A stretch of 64,000 nucleotides of DNA from Paracoccus solventivorans (GTDB lineage Bacteria > Pseudomonadota > Alphaproteobacteria > Rhodobacterales > Rhodobacteraceae), in NCBI RefSeq assembly GCF_900142875.1, contig NZ_FRCK01000013.1:1-64000 (forward strand), read 5' to 3'. The translations under genes and the position numbers were made by a program. This document shows positions 19,665 through 28,204 of this stretch, piece by piece. The stretch's first letter is position 1. The number at the start of each line of letters is the position of its first letter. The notes under the pieces were generated by a model. The model ran no database searches, had not been told where the DNA came from, and saw only the letters and a list, made by a program, of their open reading frames with translations.

Positions 19665-20987
19665 ATGGACAGGATCGAATCGACCGCCGAACGCATCAGA
19701 AAGCTGCGAATCGGGCGCTATTTCGGGCGAGTGGCGGCGATTCGCGCCGGGGTGGTCGAGGTGGGCGGGCTGAATCATTTCGCCTCGGTCGGCGACCGGG
19801 TCGGGTTCCTGAACGGGGCGCTCAGCGGCGAGGTGGTGGGGCTCGACCCCGAACACGCGCTGATCCTGCCCGAGGGGCCGACCGACGGGCTGTCGATCGG
19901 GGCGCGGGTCGAGCTGCTGTTCCGCCCCGCCATCGCGCCCTGCGACGGCTGGATCGGGCGCATCGTCGACCCGCTGGGCCGGCCGCTGGACGGGCGGCCG
20001 CTGCGTTCGGGGCACGAGGACCGCCGCTATCGCGCGCCCCCGCCGCCCGCGACCGCCCGCAAGCGGCTGGGGGCGCGGCTCGACAGCGGGCTGGCGGTGT
20101 TCGACACGCTGCTGCCGATCGTGCGCGGGCAGAGGATCGGGCTGTTCGCGGGCTCGGGCGTGGGGAAATCGACGCTGCTGGGGGCGCTGGCGCGCGGGCT
20201 TTCCGCCGATGTGGTGGTGGTCGCGATGGTGGGCGAGCGCGGGCGCGAGGTCCGCGAGTTCGTCGAATCCACCCTTGGCCCCGAGGGGATGGCGCGGGCG
20301 GTGGTGGTGGCGGCGACCTCGGACCAGTCGCCCCTGATGCGACGGCGCTGCGCCTGGGCGGCGATGGCGGTGGCCGAGCATTTCCGTGACCACGGCCGCC
20401 ACGTGCTGTTCCTGGCCGATTCCATCACCCGCTTTGCCGAGGCGCATCGCGAGATCGCGCTGGCCTCGGGCGAGGCCGCCAGTAACCGCGGCTTTCCGCC
20501 CTCGACCGCGCAGGCGATCATGGCGCTGGCCGAACGTTCGGGCCCGGGGGCCGAGGGCACGGGCGACATCACCGGGGTGTTCAGCGTGCTGGTCGCGGGC
20601 TCGGACATGGAGGAACCCGTCGCCGACATCCTGCGCGGGGTGCTCGACGGGCATGTGGTGCTGGACCGCGCCATCGCCGAGCGCGGGCGGTTTCCGGCGG
20701 TGGATGTGCTGCGCTCGGTCTCCCGCTCGCTGCCGGGGGCGGCAAGTGCGGCGGAAAACGCCCTGATCGCGCGGGCGCGGGCGGCGCTGGGGCTTTATGC
20801 GGACTCCGAGTTGATGATCAAGGCGGGGCTTTATGCGCCGGGCAGCGATCCCCGGCTGGACGAGGCGGTGCGGCTGTATCCGGCGCTGGACGGGTTCGTC
20901 GCCCGCAGCTCGGACAGCGCCGCGCACAGCTTTGCGATGCTCGAGGATGCGCTTTCGCTGCGTTTGCAACCGGGGCGTGTGACATGA
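19665..20987 (+). CDS. fliI: Flagellum-specific ATPase FliI
   Basis: Type III export ATPase that unloads substrates at the base of the flagellum. The 440-residue product shows Walker A GSGVGKST at 163-170, Walker B LFLADSITRFAEAHREIAL, and the FliI/F1-beta motif NRGFPPSTAQAIMALAERSG. Divergent from flgB. It ends with a GTGACATGA arrangement where a short ATG frame overlaps, but no gene follows directly. Confidence 0.97.
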   Translation: MDRIESTAERIRKLRIGRYFGRVAAIRAGVVEVGGLNHFASVGDRVGFLNGALSGEVVGLDPEHALILPEGPTDGLSIGARVELLFRPAIAPCDGWIGRIVDPLGRPLDGRPLRSGHEDRRYRAPPPPATARKRLGARLDSGLAVFDTLLPIVRGQRIGLFAGSGVGKSTLLGALARGLSADVVVVAMVGERGREVREFVESTLGPEGMARAVVVAATSDQSPLMRRRCAWAAMAVAEHFRDHGRHVLFLADSITRFAEAHREIALASGEAASNRGFPPSTAQAIMALAERSGPGAEGTGDITGVFSVLVAGSDMEEPVADILRGVLDGHVVLDRAIAERGRFPAVDVLRSVSRSLPGAASAAENALIARARAALGLYADSELMIKAGLYAPGSDPRLDEAVRLYPALDGFVARSSDSAAHSFAMLEDALSLRLQPGRVT

Positions 20988-21119
20988 GGGCGCGGGGCGC
21001 CTGGCTGGTGCGGCTGTTCCTTCGCATCCGCCTGATTTATGTTAATATGTTGGAACACGACTTGCATCCAGACAAAATGCTGGACATTCAATCGGTTGCT
21101 TTGGCGGACCGAGGTTATG
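20988..21119. promoter_or_regulatory. AT-rich promoter region before the Crp/Fnr gene
   Basis: The sequence from 21035 to 21100 is clearly less GC-rich than its surroundings and includes TTTATGTTAATATGTTGG and an inverted repeat CCAG-8-CTGG (21068-21083). It is a likely promoter or autoregulatory site. No FNR-type TTGAT-N4-ATCAA box is present. Confidence 0.4.
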
Positions 21120-21851
21120 ATGGCGCTGACCGAATACTTCATCCGATATCTGCAGCGCCGCGACGAGCTGGGCGCCGCCGATCTGGCCATCCTGCGCGCG
21201 ATTCCCACGGAAACCCGGCAGTTCCAGAACGGGCAGACGATCGTCGCGCCGGGCCCCGACAAGAGCCACAGCTGCCTGGTGCTGGACGGCATGGCCGGGC
21301 GGTTGCACACCATGCCCGCGCGCGTGCCCCGCCCGGTGATCACCGCGCTTTACCTGCCCGGCGATTTCATGGACCTGCACAACTTCGTGCTGGCCGAGGT
21401 GGACGACCGGCTGGTGGCCTTCGGCCCGGCGCGGGTCGAGTTCGTGCATCATCGCCATCTGCGCGACCTGACCGAGAACCACCCGCATCTGACGCGGCTG
21501 CTGTGGATGGCGACGGCGATCGACGCGGCGGTGCACCGGCAGTGGCTGGCCGCGGCCAACACCCTGCGGTCCTCGGCGCATCTCGCGCATCTTGTATGCG
21601 AGATCTACACGCGGCAGGCGGTGGTGGGGGCGGCCAGCGACTATCGGATGACGCTGCCGCTGCTGCAGCGAGAGCTTGCGATCCTGCTGGGGTATTCCTC
21701 GATCCACGTGAACCGGGCGGTCCGCGACCTGCGCGACCGCAAGCTGCTGCGCTGGGTCGGGACCGAGATCGAGATCCTCGACTGGCCCGAGCTGGCGCGG
21801 CTGGCGCATTTCAGCGCCGACTATCTGGATCTGGAACGGCGGCGGCGCTAG
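21120..21851 (+). CDS. Crp/Fnr-family transcriptional regulator
   Basis: DNA-binding regulator of 243 residues. Residues 15-130 form a cyclic-nucleotide-binding-like beta barrel (QFQNGQTIVAPGPDKSHSC, ALYLPGDFMDLHNFVL) and residues 150-225 carry a helix-turn-helix (MTLPLLQRELAILLGYSSIH then VNRAVRDLRDRKLL). It lacks the four-cysteine cluster of oxygen-sensing FNR and the exact cAMP-pocket residues of CRP, so the signal is unknown. Two consecutive ATGs (21117, 21120) are possible; the second has better spacing from GAGG. Its location beside fliI may be incidental. Confidence 0.85.
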   Translation: MALTEYFIRYLQRRDELGAADLAILRAIPTETRQFQNGQTIVAPGPDKSHSCLVLDGMAGRLHTMPARVPRPVITALYLPGDFMDLHNFVLAEVDDRLVAFGPARVEFVHHRHLRDLTENHPHLTRLLWMATAIDAAVHRQWLAAANTLRSSAHLAHLVCEIYTRQAVVGAASDYRMTLPLLQRELAILLGYSSIHVNRAVRDLRDRKLLRWVGTEIEILDWPELARLAHFSADYLDLERRRR

Positions 21852-22065
21852 GCCGCGCATCGCCGGCGCTGCACGGTCGATGAGAACGACGGGCCGGGAG
21901 CTCCGCGGCAACTTCTCGTCGCGGGTTGCGACGTTGAGGAAATGCGCGATGAAGCTCCCGATCGGCCAGGCAGGTGTGGGGAGGCGCTGCAACTTCTCAT
22001 CCATCGGCCGCGACCTTGCGGAAGGGTGCGATGGGGCTCCCGCTCAGGGGTTCGCGACCCGGGCG
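21852..22065. other. Intergenic, near-repeat of AACTTCTC segments
   Basis: Between the Crp/Fnr gene and the extensin-like gene, two similar stretches occur: CGGCAACTTCTCGTCGCGGGTTGCGACGTTGAGGAAATGCGCGATG split at 21904-21950 and a related TGCAACTTCTCATCCATCGG ... CGACCTTGCGGAAGGGTGCGATG at 21990-22032, each ending GGGGCTCCCG or GAAGCTCCCG. They look like an imperfect tandem duplication of about 80 bases. No gene is evident. Confidence 0.4.
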
Positions 22066-23346
22066 CTACTGGCACAGGCGAAAACCGCTGTCCCGCGCCT
22101 TGATGTCCAGATGCAGGTGGTCGTCGTGGGCGGCGTTGCTGCCGGGGCCGAGCACGGTCGCGAAATACAGGCAGGCCGCCGCCTGCACCGCGTTCTGGAA
22201 CGCCATCTCGATGCCGCCGCGGTCGCCGCGCGGCGCGATCTCCAGCCGGGTGCCGTCGTCGAAACCGAAGCCCGCGATGTCCACCGCATTGCCGAGCGCA
22301 TGTTCGGAAACCGTCGCCGTCGAGGCCCCGCCCACCACCCCGCGGCAGGCGTAGGAGGTCCCGAGCGCGACCGAGGTGATCCGCGGGCTGCCCTCGAGCC
22401 GCCGCGCCGCCGGGATCACCGCCTCGCGCATCCACAGCGCCAGGCTGCGCGCGGTGTCGCAGCGCATCACGGCCGGGATGTCCAGCGCCAGCCCGGGCTG
22501 GAGGGCACGCACCTCGACCGGCCGGTCGATGCCGCAATCGCGGTTGTCGGGGTCGGCGACGGGCGCGGCCTTTGCCGCCTCGACCCCCAGCAGCCGCAGC
22601 CCCAGCCGGCAGGCGGCATGATCGAAATCGCTTTCCCGCAGGGTCTGGTGCAGCGGCGGGGCATCGGGGGGCGGAGGCTCTGGCGCGGGAAGGATGTCGG
22701 CCTCCGGCGGGGCAGCGGCGGTTTCTGGCGTGGGGTCGGTTTCCTCTGTTGCCGGTTGCGCCGGGGTCTGCTGCGCGGGGGCAGGCGGGCTGTCCGGTCG
22801 AGGTTCGGGGCGGCTGGGGGCAGGCTGCGGCAGCGCAGAATCGATAGCCGCCGCGTCGCCCGGGCGGGGCGCGGGCAGCAGGGCGGCATCGGGAGGCGGA
22901 GGCTCTGGCCCCGGCCTGACGTCGGCATCCGGCGGGGCAGGGGCGGCATCTGGTGTGGGGTCGGTTTCGTCCGCTGCCGGTTGCCCCGGGGTCTGCTGGG
23001 AAGGTGGGTTGCCCGGTCGGGGCTCGGGACGGCTGGAGGCTGGCTGCAGCGCGGAATCGACAGCCGCCGCCTCGCCCGGGCGGGGCGCGGGGTATTCGGC
23101 CTCGGCCGCGGGCCCGGCCTGTGCGGGCGCGAGAGGTTCGGCCTCGGCTGTCGGCCCGGCCTGCCCGGGCGCGGGTGCGGGAGGTTCAGCCTCGGCCGCC
23201 GGTCCGGCCTGCGTGGGCGGGCGGGTGATCGGTTGCGACAGCAACGGCGTGGGGACCGCCAGTGTCACCGCCAGTGCGGCTGCGATGCAGAGTCTGCGGC
23301 CCCGGGCGGGGCGCGGTCCCATGACGTGTCGCGCCCGCCCGGTCAT
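22066..23346 (-). CDS. Extensin-like domain protein with Pro-rich repeats
   Basis: Predicted exported cell-wall-associated protein, 426 residues. After a signal-type segment (residues 18-38) comes a Pro/Ala/Glu-rich region with three short QAGPxAEAE repeats (47-88) and two roughly 72-residue repeats (87-157 and 159-230). The C-terminal 190 residues match the bacterial extensin-like C-terminal domain: CRGVVGGASTATVSEHALGN, AVDIAGFGFDDGT, AHDDHLHLDI. The spacing SEHALGNAVD and HLH resembles LAS-type zinc peptidases. The chosen ATG overlaps the stop of a small upstream ORF (TGATG); an inner ATG at 23322 is also possible. Confidence 0.85.
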   Translation of the reverse strand: MTGRARHVMGPRPARGRRLCIAAALAVTLAVPTPLLSQPITRPPTQAGPAAEAEPPAPAPGQAGPTAEAEPLAPAQAGPAAEAEYPAPRPGEAAAVDSALQPASSRPEPRPGNPPSQQTPGQPAADETDPTPDAAPAPPDADVRPGPEPPPPDAALLPAPRPGDAAAIDSALPQPAPSRPEPRPDSPPAPAQQTPAQPATEETDPTPETAAAPPEADILPAPEPPPPDAPPLHQTLRESDFDHAACRLGLRLLGVEAAKAAPVADPDNRDCGIDRPVEVRALQPGLALDIPAVMRCDTARSLALWMREAVIPAARRLEGSPRITSVALGTSYACRGVVGGASTATVSEHALGNAVDIAGFGFDDGTRLEIAPRGDRGGIEMAFQNAVQAAACLYFATVLGPGSNAAHDDHLHLDIKARDSGFRLCQ

Positions 23347-23492
23347 CAGCTCGCGGCCGGCAGTGCAGCAGCAGGCAGGGCCGATGCGGGAGACTCCGGC
23401 AGCGCCAGCGCCGGCGCGGCCGCCAGCAAAATTCCCGCTGCCGGTTTGCAGCCCTGGCCCCCGCCGCGGGCGTTGGGGGCCGTGCTACGCAT
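23346..23492 (-). CDS. Tiny Ala-rich ORF coupled between two cell-wall genes
   Basis: A 48-codon frame whose ATG overlaps the L,D-transpeptidase stop (TGATG) and whose TGA overlaps the extensin-like gene's ATG in the same way. The product contains a hydrophobic stretch (GILLAAAPALALP) that could be a signal or membrane segment. No motif or homology is recognisable. The double coupling is the main argument for translation; it might only serve to pass ribosomes along. Confidence 0.35.
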   Translation of the reverse strand: MRSTAPNARGGGQGCKPAAGILLAAAPALALPESPASALPAAALPAAS

Positions 23493-24760
23493 CAGTTGGC
23501 GACCGGCTGCGCGGTCTCCTGCGCCGCCGCCGTTCCCGTGGCCTGGTTCAGCGCCGCTGCCAGCGGGTCGGCGGCTGCCGAGACCGCCGGTCCCGGCAGC
23601 CGCCGGGCCACCGGCCGCGTGGCCGGGATGGGGGCCGGAAGCAGCGCGGCCTCGGCGGCATTTGCCGTGCCGCCGTCCGTCACAGCGCCCATCACAGGGT
23701 CCGTCACAGCGCCTGCCGCCACAGCTGGCATCGGCGTCGGCTCGACCGGCTTCGTCACCTCGGCGATGCTGACCCCGGGGTCGAGGAAATCGACGATGGT
23801 CTGCCCGGGGACCACCATCCTGGCCAGCTCCTGCGCGTCCCAGTTGGTCAGCCGCACGCAGCCGTTGCTCTGGTTCACGAACAGCCGCGAAGGCGTGGCG
23901 GTGCCGTGGATGCCGTAGGTCGGCTTGCTCAGGTCGATCCACACATTGCCCACCGGCCCGTTCGGCCCCGGCGGAATCCGCAGCACCTTGTCGTTCTCGC
24001 CCTGCTTGAAGTTGATGTTGGGGTTGTAGGTATAGTCGGGGTCGATCACCGCCGCCTCGACCAGATGCGAGCCGTGGGGCGAGGGCGTCGCGGCCGAGCC
24101 GACCGTGGCCGGATAATCCACCACCAGCCGCCCGGTCGCGTCATAGGCGGCGACCCGGCCGCTGGCCTTGTCCACGATGATCCGCAGCACCTTCTCGCGG
24201 CTGGGCTTGGCGGGGACGGTGATGTTGATCGTTTCGCCCGCAACGAAGCGCGCGGAGGGGTTCAGCTGCGCCAGGAAGCGTTCGTCCATGTGAAAGCGCT
24301 CGGCCAGTCTTTCCTGCACCGAGGTGTAGCCCATCGACGCCATCTTGGCCTTTTCGGCGTAGTCGGTGGGGATGGCGTCGACCAACCCATGCGCGTCCTG
24401 TTCGGTGATGGTGTAATGGCCGGTCAGCGGCGCGGTCGCGTGCTGTTCCAGCAGCGCCCAGACATGCGGGTCCAGCCGCCCGTCCTGCGCCAGCCCGTGC
24501 TTGCGCTCGAATGCGCGGATGGCGCTTTCGCTCATCCCGCCGCGGAACCCGTCCACCACGCCCGGGGAAATCCCGGCCCGGTCCAGCAGGATCTGCAGCT
24601 TGGCGGTCAGCGCCGACTGTCCCGGCGGCAGGTCGCCCGCGCCGGGATAGCTGGCGGACTCGATGTCGGCGGGGGTCATGTGGACCCGCGCCTCCTGCGC
24701 GGAGAGGGGCAGGGCGGTGGCAAGCATCAAGGCGGCGGCAAGCGCGGAAAACGGGCGCAT
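23492..24760 (-). CDS. L,D-transpeptidase (YkuD domain) with peptidoglycan-binding domain
   Basis: Exported enzyme that makes 3-3 cross-links in peptidoglycan or attaches proteins to it. The 422-residue product has a signal peptide (1-21), a PG-binding-1 fold at 45-105 (LTAKLQILLDRAGISPGVVD, SAIRAFERKHGLAQDG), a LysM-like segment near 150-182, and a YkuD domain at about 190-335. The catalytic signature is intact: His285, Ser298, Cys301 and Arg303 (HGTATPS...SNGCVRL). The tail (340-422) is Ala/Pro-rich. MRPFSALAAA at 24760 starts the signal peptide; the frame opens earlier at 24796. Confidence 0.92.
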   Translation of the reverse strand: MRPFSALAAALMLATALPLSAQEARVHMTPADIESASYPGAGDLPPGQSALTAKLQILLDRAGISPGVVDGFRGGMSESAIRAFERKHGLAQDGRLDPHVWALLEQHATAPLTGHYTITEQDAHGLVDAIPTDYAEKAKMASMGYTSVQERLAERFHMDERFLAQLNPSARFVAGETINITVPAKPSREKVLRIIVDKASGRVAAYDATGRLVVDYPATVGSAATPSPHGSHLVEAAVIDPDYTYNPNINFKQGENDKVLRIPPGPNGPVGNVWIDLSKPTYGIHGTATPSRLFVNQSNGCVRLTNWDAQELARMVVPGQTIVDFLDPGVSIAEVTKPVEPTPMPAVAAGAVTDPVMGAVTDGGTANAAEAALLPAPIPATRPVARRLPGPAVSAAADPLAAALNQATGTAAAQETAQPVAN

Positions 24761-24961
24761 TCGGTCGGGTTCCTTCTGGTCGTCCAGCCCTACCACTCGC
24801 AGGACCGCGGCCGCCTGCCAATCCCTGCCGATTCAAGAAAGTTTTATCGCGGGGGCCGACCGCGGCCGCGCCAAGGCAGATGACCTTGCGTCAGCAGGCT
24901 TGCCGCGGCGGGGCGCTGCTGGCTTGCTGCCCGGACCACGCCACCGAAAAAGGAACTGCCC

Positions 24962-25759
24962 ATGCCGTTCGAGAACTGCCGGATCATCGACCGGGACACG
25001 CATCTGCTTGTGGTCAACGACAACCCGCGCCGCCGCAATGCGCTGACACCGGGGTTCCAGGCGGGGCTGACGCAGGCGCTGGCGCAGGCGGCGGCCGAGC
25101 CGCGGATCGGGGCGGTGGTGGTGACCGGCGCCGAGGGGTTCTTCTGCGCCGGCGGCGATCTGGAGATGCTGCTGGGCGCGCAGACCATGGACGAGCCCGC
25201 CCGCCGCGCCGCGATCGAGGCATTGCAGCGGCTGATCGGGGCGGTGCTCGACTGCCCGCGCCCGGTGATCGCGGCGGTCGAAGGCGGCGCGGCCGGGGCC
25301 GGCCTGTCGCTGGCGCTGGCCTGCGATCTGGTGGTGGCGGCGCGGGATGCGCAATTCGCTGCCTCTTACGTCAATGCCGGGCTGGTGCCGGACGGGGGGC
25401 TGACCGGCAGCCTGTCGGCGGCGCTGCCCCCGGCGCTGGCGGCCGAGCTTTGCCTGCTGGGCCGCCCCGTCGCCGCCCCCCGCCTGCTGGATCTGGGCGC
25501 GATCAACGCGGTGACCGATCCCGGCGCGGCGCTGGAGGAAGCCGAGGCGCTGGCCGCGCGGCTGGCCCATGGCCCGGCGCAGGCGCAGGCCTCGATCAAG
25601 GCGCTGCTGACCGGGGCGCGGCGCGCGCTGATGCAGGGGCAGCTGCAGGCCGAGGTGGCGCCGATGGCGCAGGCGCTGGCATCGGCCGAGGCGGCCGAGG
25701 GGATCGCCGCGTTCCTGGGCAAGCGCGCCAGCGATTTCCGGGCGCTGCGCAAGGGTTAG
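24962..25759 (+). CDS. Enoyl-CoA hydratase/isomerase family protein
   Basis: Crotonase-fold protein of 265 residues. Oxyanion-hole segments are clear: GAEGFFCAGGDLEML and VEGGAAGAGLSLALACDL. The position of the first catalytic Glu of true hydratases reads Asn (SYVNAGLVPDGG), while an Asp follows in VPDGG, as in PaaG-like isomerases and in proteins automatically named oxepin-CoA hydrolase, alternative type. It may act on an aromatic or short-chain acyl-CoA; the substrate cannot be told. Good RBS AAAAAGGA. It is convergent with the GntR gene, 9 bases apart. Confidence 0.88.
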   Translation: MPFENCRIIDRDTHLLVVNDNPRRRNALTPGFQAGLTQALAQAAAEPRIGAVVVTGAEGFFCAGGDLEMLLGAQTMDEPARRAAIEALQRLIGAVLDCPRPVIAAVEGGAAGAGLSLALACDLVVAARDAQFAASYVNAGLVPDGGLTGSLSAALPPALAAELCLLGRPVAAPRLLDLGAINAVTDPGAALEEAEALAARLAHGPAQAQASIKALLTGARRALMQGQLQAEVAPMAQALASAEAAEGIAAFLGKRASDFRALRKG

Positions 25760-25768
25760 GGGCAGGCG

Positions 25769-26575
25769 TTATCCGCGGCGGGCGGGCGCGGCCAGCGTCA
25801 CCCCGTCGCCCGCGCGCGACAGATCCATGCGGAACTCGGGCGCGAAGCTGTGCTGGGTCCAGATGAGCGGGCGCGCGCCCACCCACAGCGTGGTTTCCTG
25901 CACCAGCAGCGGCGCCTCGGGCAGGCAGCGCAGCATCTGGTCGGCCCCGACCTCGCCGGCTGCGCGCGCCGAGACCAGCCGCTCGATCAGGGTCAGGGCG
26001 GTGTTGTGGGCCAGCCATTCGTTCGCGGTCACCGTGCGCAGCAGGTCGTCGGTCAGCTGCGGCAGCGCCGCGGAATCGATCCAGCGCCGCTCGGCGCAGA
26101 ACAGCCGCCCGTCGCAGTAAAGCAGCGTGCGCAATTCGCGCAGGTCGGCGGGGTCGCTGCGGAACAGCCGCTCGGCCGGCTCGCCCGGCGCTTGCGGCGG
26201 CACCGGGCAGGGCAGCGAGCCGAGATAGCGGAAGTCGAAGCGCCAGCCGCGTTCCTCGATCATGTCGCGGATCACCGGCAGGCTGGCCCGCTCGGGCTCG
26301 GGCTCCAGCCCCAGCACCACCCGGGTGCCGACCCGGCGTCGCCGTTCCAGCACCCCGCGCTCGGCCAGCGAGGTCAGGGCGCGGTTGACGGTGGCGCGGG
26401 CGCTGCCGAATTCGGCGGCGAATTGTTGTTCGGTTGGTATCAGGGTTCCGGGCGGATAGGTGCCGTTGCTGATCCGGTCCATGATCACGCCGCGGATCCC
26501 CGCCCAGGTGACAACAGAGCGGCCCGATCCTGCCGGTCCCATAGGTATTGCCACTGACCGCGTAAAATTCGTCAT
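25769..26575 (-). CDS. GntR/HutC-family transcriptional regulator
   Basis: Repressor-type protein of 268 residues. The N-terminal winged helix (GTLIPTEQQFAAEFGSARAT and VNRALTSLAERGVL, residues 42-80) is followed by a UTRA ligand-binding domain (about 100-260: LRTLLYCDGRLFCAERRWID, ALTLIERLVSARA). The ATG at 26575 follows AAGGA with 9-base spacing; the much longer open frame beyond it is a GC artefact. It is divergent from the MFS and ureide genes and is the obvious candidate for their regulator, with a ureide or purine-derived ligand likely. Confidence 0.9.
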   Translation of the reverse strand: MTNFTRSVAIPMGPAGSGRSVVTWAGIRGVIMDRISNGTYPPGTLIPTEQQFAAEFGSARATVNRALTSLAERGVLERRRRVGTRVVLGLEPEPERASLPVIRDMIEERGWRFDFRYLGSLPCPVPPQAPGEPAERLFRSDPADLRELRTLLYCDGRLFCAERRWIDSAALPQLTDDLLRTVTANEWLAHNTALTLIERLVSARAAGEVGADQMLRCLPEAPLLVQETTLWVGARPLIWTQHSFAPEFRMDLSRAGDGVTLAAPARRG

Positions 26576-26869
26576 GTTGTTCCGATCCTTGCGCGATGGA
26601 TCATAGGGCGGCGGCCCCGCGATCGAAACATGACAATAAAGACTGGTCCGCATCCGGTCCTGCCCTGGGCCGGGCGCCCGCACGCCGCGCGCAGCCCTCG
26701 CCGGACCGCAGGCCGCGCGCGGACCGGCCCCGCATCGGCCCCGCCGCGGGGTTGACTCGCCCTGACCGCCGCGTCCTCTTGTCGCGGGAACGCCCCCCGC
26801 GACGGGGGCTGAGTCGCCGCCTCTGCCGAACGGGTCCGAGGCGGGCTGGGACGCGAGGAAAGGGGCAGC
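26576..26869. promoter_or_regulatory. Divergent promoter region, gntR / MFS
   Basis: 294 bases without a gene. A small inverted repeat GATCC-9-GGATC lies at 26584-26602 near the gntR start. An AT-richer stretch (CATGACAATAAAGACTGG, about 26629-26646) may carry the rightward promoter. No clear HutC-type operator was found. Confidence 0.35.
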
Positions 26870-28108
26870 ATGTCGACCGGGAACTTCTCCAGCATGGCTG
26901 CGCCCCCGCCCCCCCGGACTGCCGCGCCCGCCGCGCCTTCGGCCGCGCGCACCGCCTGGCCGGTGCTGATCGCGATCAGCCTGTGCCACATGGTCAACGA
27001 CATCCTGCAGTCGCTGCTGTCGGCGATCTACCCGCTGCTCAAGGACGAGTTCTCGCTGAGCTATGCGCAGATCGGGCTGATGACCTTCGCGTTCCAGGTC
27101 ACCGCCTCGCTGCTGCAGCCGGTGGTGGGGATGGTCACCGACCGGCGCCCGATGCCGCGCTCGCTGGCGGTGGGAATGCTGTGCAGCTTTGTCGGCGTGC
27201 TGACGCTGGCGCAGGCGGGCAGCTATGCGATGCTGCTGACCGGGGCGATGCTGATCGGGCTGGGCTCGTCGATCTTCCACCCCGAAAGCTCGCGGGTGGC
27301 GCGCACCGCCTCGGGCGGGCGCTTCGGCACCGCGCAGTCGCTGTTCCAGCTGGGCGGCAACGGCGGGCAGGCGCTGGGGCCGCTGCTGGCGGCGTTCCTG
27401 GTGGTGCCGCTGGGCCGCCCGGTGCTGGGCTGGCTGGGGCTGATCGCGCTGGCCGGCGCAGGCGTGCTGTGGCAGGTCGGCCGCTGGGCCGAGGGCCGCC
27501 GCAAGGCCGGGGCGCTGCGCCATGTCGAGGGGCCGCCTCTGGCGCGCGGGCGCATCGTGATGGCGATCACCGTGCTGGCGGTGCTGTCGATGACCAAGGC
27601 CTTCTACATGGCCAGCCTGACCAGCTATTACACCTTCTTCCTGATCGACAAGTTCGAGATGAGCGCGCAGGGCGCCCAGATCATGCTGTTCCTGCTGCTG
27701 TTCGGCGCGGCAGCCGGCGTGATGCTGGGCGGCATCGCCGGGGACCGCATCGGCACCCGGCGGGTGATCTGGTTCTCGATCCTGGGCGTGCTGCCGTTTT
27801 CGCTGCTGATGCCGCATGTCGGGCTGGCGGCGACAGCGGTGCTGACGGTGCTGGTGGGGGGCATCATGGCCTCGGCCGCGCCGGCGATCGTGGTGTTCGC
27901 GCAGGAACTGGTGCCCGGCCGCACCGGGCTGATCGCGGGGCTGTTCTTCGGCTTTGCCTTCGGCATGGGCGGCATCGCCGCGGCGGTGCTGGGGCAGGTG
28001 GCCGACGCGCAGGGGATCCGCTTCGTGTTCCTGATCTGCTCGGTGCTGCCGGCGCTGGGGCTGCTGACCGCCTTCCTGCCGAAAGAGCGCGAGCTGGTGC
28101 GGCTCTGA
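26870..28108 (+). CDS. MFS transporter, fosmidomycin-resistance-like
   Basis: Inner-membrane carrier with about 12 hydrophobic segments over 412 residues. The N-terminal signature CHMVNDILQSLLSAIYPLLKDEFSLSYAQIG (split here as residues 43-73) and the motif FHPESSRVARTASGGRFGTA match the Fsr/NarK-like fosmidomycin resistance subgroup. Charged loop GMVTDRRPMPRS follows TM2. It starts after GAGGAAAGGGG and lies 97 bases before the PuuE/OHCU gene on the same strand, so export or uptake of a purine breakdown product is a reasonable guess. Actual substrate is unknown. Confidence 0.88.
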   Translation: MSTGNFSSMAAPPPPRTAAPAAPSAARTAWPVLIAISLCHMVNDILQSLLSAIYPLLKDEFSLSYAQIGLMTFAFQVTASLLQPVVGMVTDRRPMPRSLAVGMLCSFVGVLTLAQAGSYAMLLTGAMLIGLGSSIFHPESSRVARTASGGRFGTAQSLFQLGGNGGQALGPLLAAFLVVPLGRPVLGWLGLIALAGAGVLWQVGRWAEGRRKAGALRHVEGPPLARGRIVMAITVLAVLSMTKAFYMASLTSYYTFFLIDKFEMSAQGAQIMLFLLLFGAAAGVMLGGIAGDRIGTRRVIWFSILGVLPFSLLMPHVGLAATAVLTVLVGGIMASAAPAIVVFAQELVPGRTGLIAGLFFGFAFGMGGIAAAVLGQVADAQGIRFVFLICSVLPALGLLTAFLPKERELVRL

Positions 28109-28204
28109 CCGCTTGCCGCCTGCCGGAAATCCGCCGCCCGGCCACTGGACAAGCCGGGCCACGCGCCCGACCCTGCACGCCGCAGGACGAAGGAGGAACC
28201 GCCG

